The position numbers and the translations under genes are program-made. This document shows positions 63,512-64,000 of a DNA stretch of 64,000 nt, piece by piece. Source of the DNA: Brevibacillus reuszeri (GTDB taxonomy: Bacteria > Bacillota > Bacilli > Brevibacillales > Brevibacillaceae). Every line of letters starts with the position of its first letter. Positions within the stretch are counted from its first letter, which is position 1. The DNA is taken from contig NZ_BEXF01000001.1 of assembly GCF_002897295.1 (NCBI RefSeq), positions 372,001 through 436,000 on the forward strand, written 5' to 3'. The notes beneath the pieces were generated by a model that did no database searches, had not been told where the DNA came from, and worked only from the letters and a program-made list of their open reading frames with translations.

Positions 63512-64000
63512 ATGAGCAGCATCACGATAGGAATTACAGACTGTGATCATCCATCAGTGGAAATTGAACAAAATGTCATCCAGAATGCTTCTGCACAGAT
63601 GGTTCTGCATGAATGCAAAACAGAGGAAGAAGTGATCCTGCACTGCGCAGATGCAGATGGCTTGCTGAACCAGTACGCTCCTCTGACACGCAATGTACTC
63701 GGCAAGCTGCCACGCTGCAAGGTCATCGTGCGATACGGTGTAGGTGTAAACAATGTAGACGTACAAGCAGCTACTGATTATGGCATTCAGATTTGCAACG
63801 TACCTGATTACGGAGTAGATGAAGTATCCGATCACGCTTTGGCACTCATGTATACACTTACGCGCAAGACGCTGCTCCTCGGCAATGCGATCCGCAAAGG
63901 AGAATGGGATTTTAGCATTTCCCGTCCGATTTTGCGATTGCGTGGACAAACAGTTGGTGTCGTCGGTCTTGGTCGAATCGGCAGTGCCTTTGCCAAAAAG
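63512..64000 (+). CDS. D-isomer-specific 2-hydroxyacid dehydrogenase, N-terminal part (runs off the window)
   Basis: The first 163 codons are present. They show the N-terminal substrate domain (LNQYAPLTRNVLGKLPRCKVIVRYGVGVNNVDVQAATDYGI in outline, NVPDYGVDEVSDHALAL) and the start of the NAD-binding domain with GLGRIGSA. This form is close to phosphoglycerate dehydrogenase- and CtBP-like enzymes that interconvert 2-keto and D-2-hydroxy acids with NAD(H). AGAGGGGTGGAAATGGC precedes the ATG, 15 bases after the threonine-synthase-like gene. The catalytic Glu and His lie beyond the window. Confidence 0.88.
   Translation, partial: MSSITIGITDCDHPSVEIEQNVIQNASAQMVLHECKTEEEVILHCADADGLLNQYAPLTRNVLGKLPRCKVIVRYGVGVNNVDVQAATDYGIQICNVPDYGVDEVSDHALALMYTLTRKTLLLGNAIRKGEWDFSISRPILRLRGQTVGVVGLGRIGSAFAKK

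Noticed and set aside
1-64000. CRISPR arrays, tRNA or rRNA genes, phage or integrative elements
   Set aside because: No spaced direct repeats, no tRNA-like cloverleaf or conserved rRNA stretches, and no integrase, transposase or phage structural genes were seen.

Overview
The window reads as chromosomal DNA of an aerobic, spore-former-type Firmicute of the Brevibacillus/Paenibacillaceae kind. The basis is strong AGGAGG-type ribosome binding sites, frequent GTG and TTG starts, lipobox-type solute-binding proteins, moderate GC content, and gene families that I associate with Brevibacillus. The genus is inferred from family knowledge, not from a search. There is no rRNA, tRNA, CRISPR array or intact insertion sequence. 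Most of the window is devoted to uptake and breakdown of peptides and amino acids, with a signalling block in the middle.

Layout. (1) 1-3.2 kb: end of a copper chaperone gene, the copper-exporting ATPase copA, and a small sulfite/nitrite-reductase-like protein. (2) 3.3-7.2 kb, minus strand: a globin-coupled chemoreceptor (HemAT-like), an ECF sigma factor with its DUF4367 anti-sigma partner, and an M29-like aminopeptidase. (3) 7.4-16.1 kb, plus strand: a complete dipeptide/oligopeptide ABC transporter, a DUF1177 protein, an M20 peptidase and an IclR regulator. (4) 16.2-25.9 kb: a sigma-54 activator gene facing a second peptide ABC operon that has a -24/-12 promoter and ends in an M20 dipeptidase. 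One permease of this operon carries two extra Ig-like domains. (5) 26.0-28.1 kb, minus strand: a GntR regulator, apparently leaderless, followed by a divergent serine-hydroxymethyltransferase-like enzyme.

(6) 28.2-39.3 kb, minus strand: a cyclic-nucleotide block. It holds a DUF3307 membrane protein, a Crp/Fnr regulator, a CHASE2 adenylate cyclase, a giant FecR/fibronectin-type-III secreted protein, a secreted NHL-repeat protein, and upstream an SLC13-type transporter fused to a cyclic-nucleotide-binding domain with a Fur-like box in front. (7) 39.4-52.9 kb: a sigma-54 activator divergent from a ten-gene histidine-utilisation operon, hutU-hutI-M20 hydrolase-binding protein-hutH-binding protein-livHMGF. 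A near-consensus -24/-12 promoter and two similar inverted repeats lie in the divergent gap. No hutG is seen. (8) 52.9-54.3 kb: a gene-poor stretch with one small secreted protein. (9) 54.3-64.0 kb: a LacI regulator with two matching palindromic operators, then a D-serine-dehydratase/D-threonine-aldolase-type enzyme, RidA, an FAH-family hydrolase, an aminotransferase, a polar amino acid ABC transporter, a threonine-synthase-like enzyme and a 2-hydroxyacid dehydrogenase that runs off the end. This looks like a catabolic cluster for an unusual (probably D- or beta-hydroxy) amino acid.

How the parts work together: three separate transporter-plus-hydrolase modules each sit beside their own regulator (IclR, sigma-54 activator, sigma-54 activator), and a fourth amino acid module has a LacI regulator. 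The middle block can make (cyclase), sense (Crp-like protein) and apply at the membrane (transporter fusion) a cyclic nucleotide signal.
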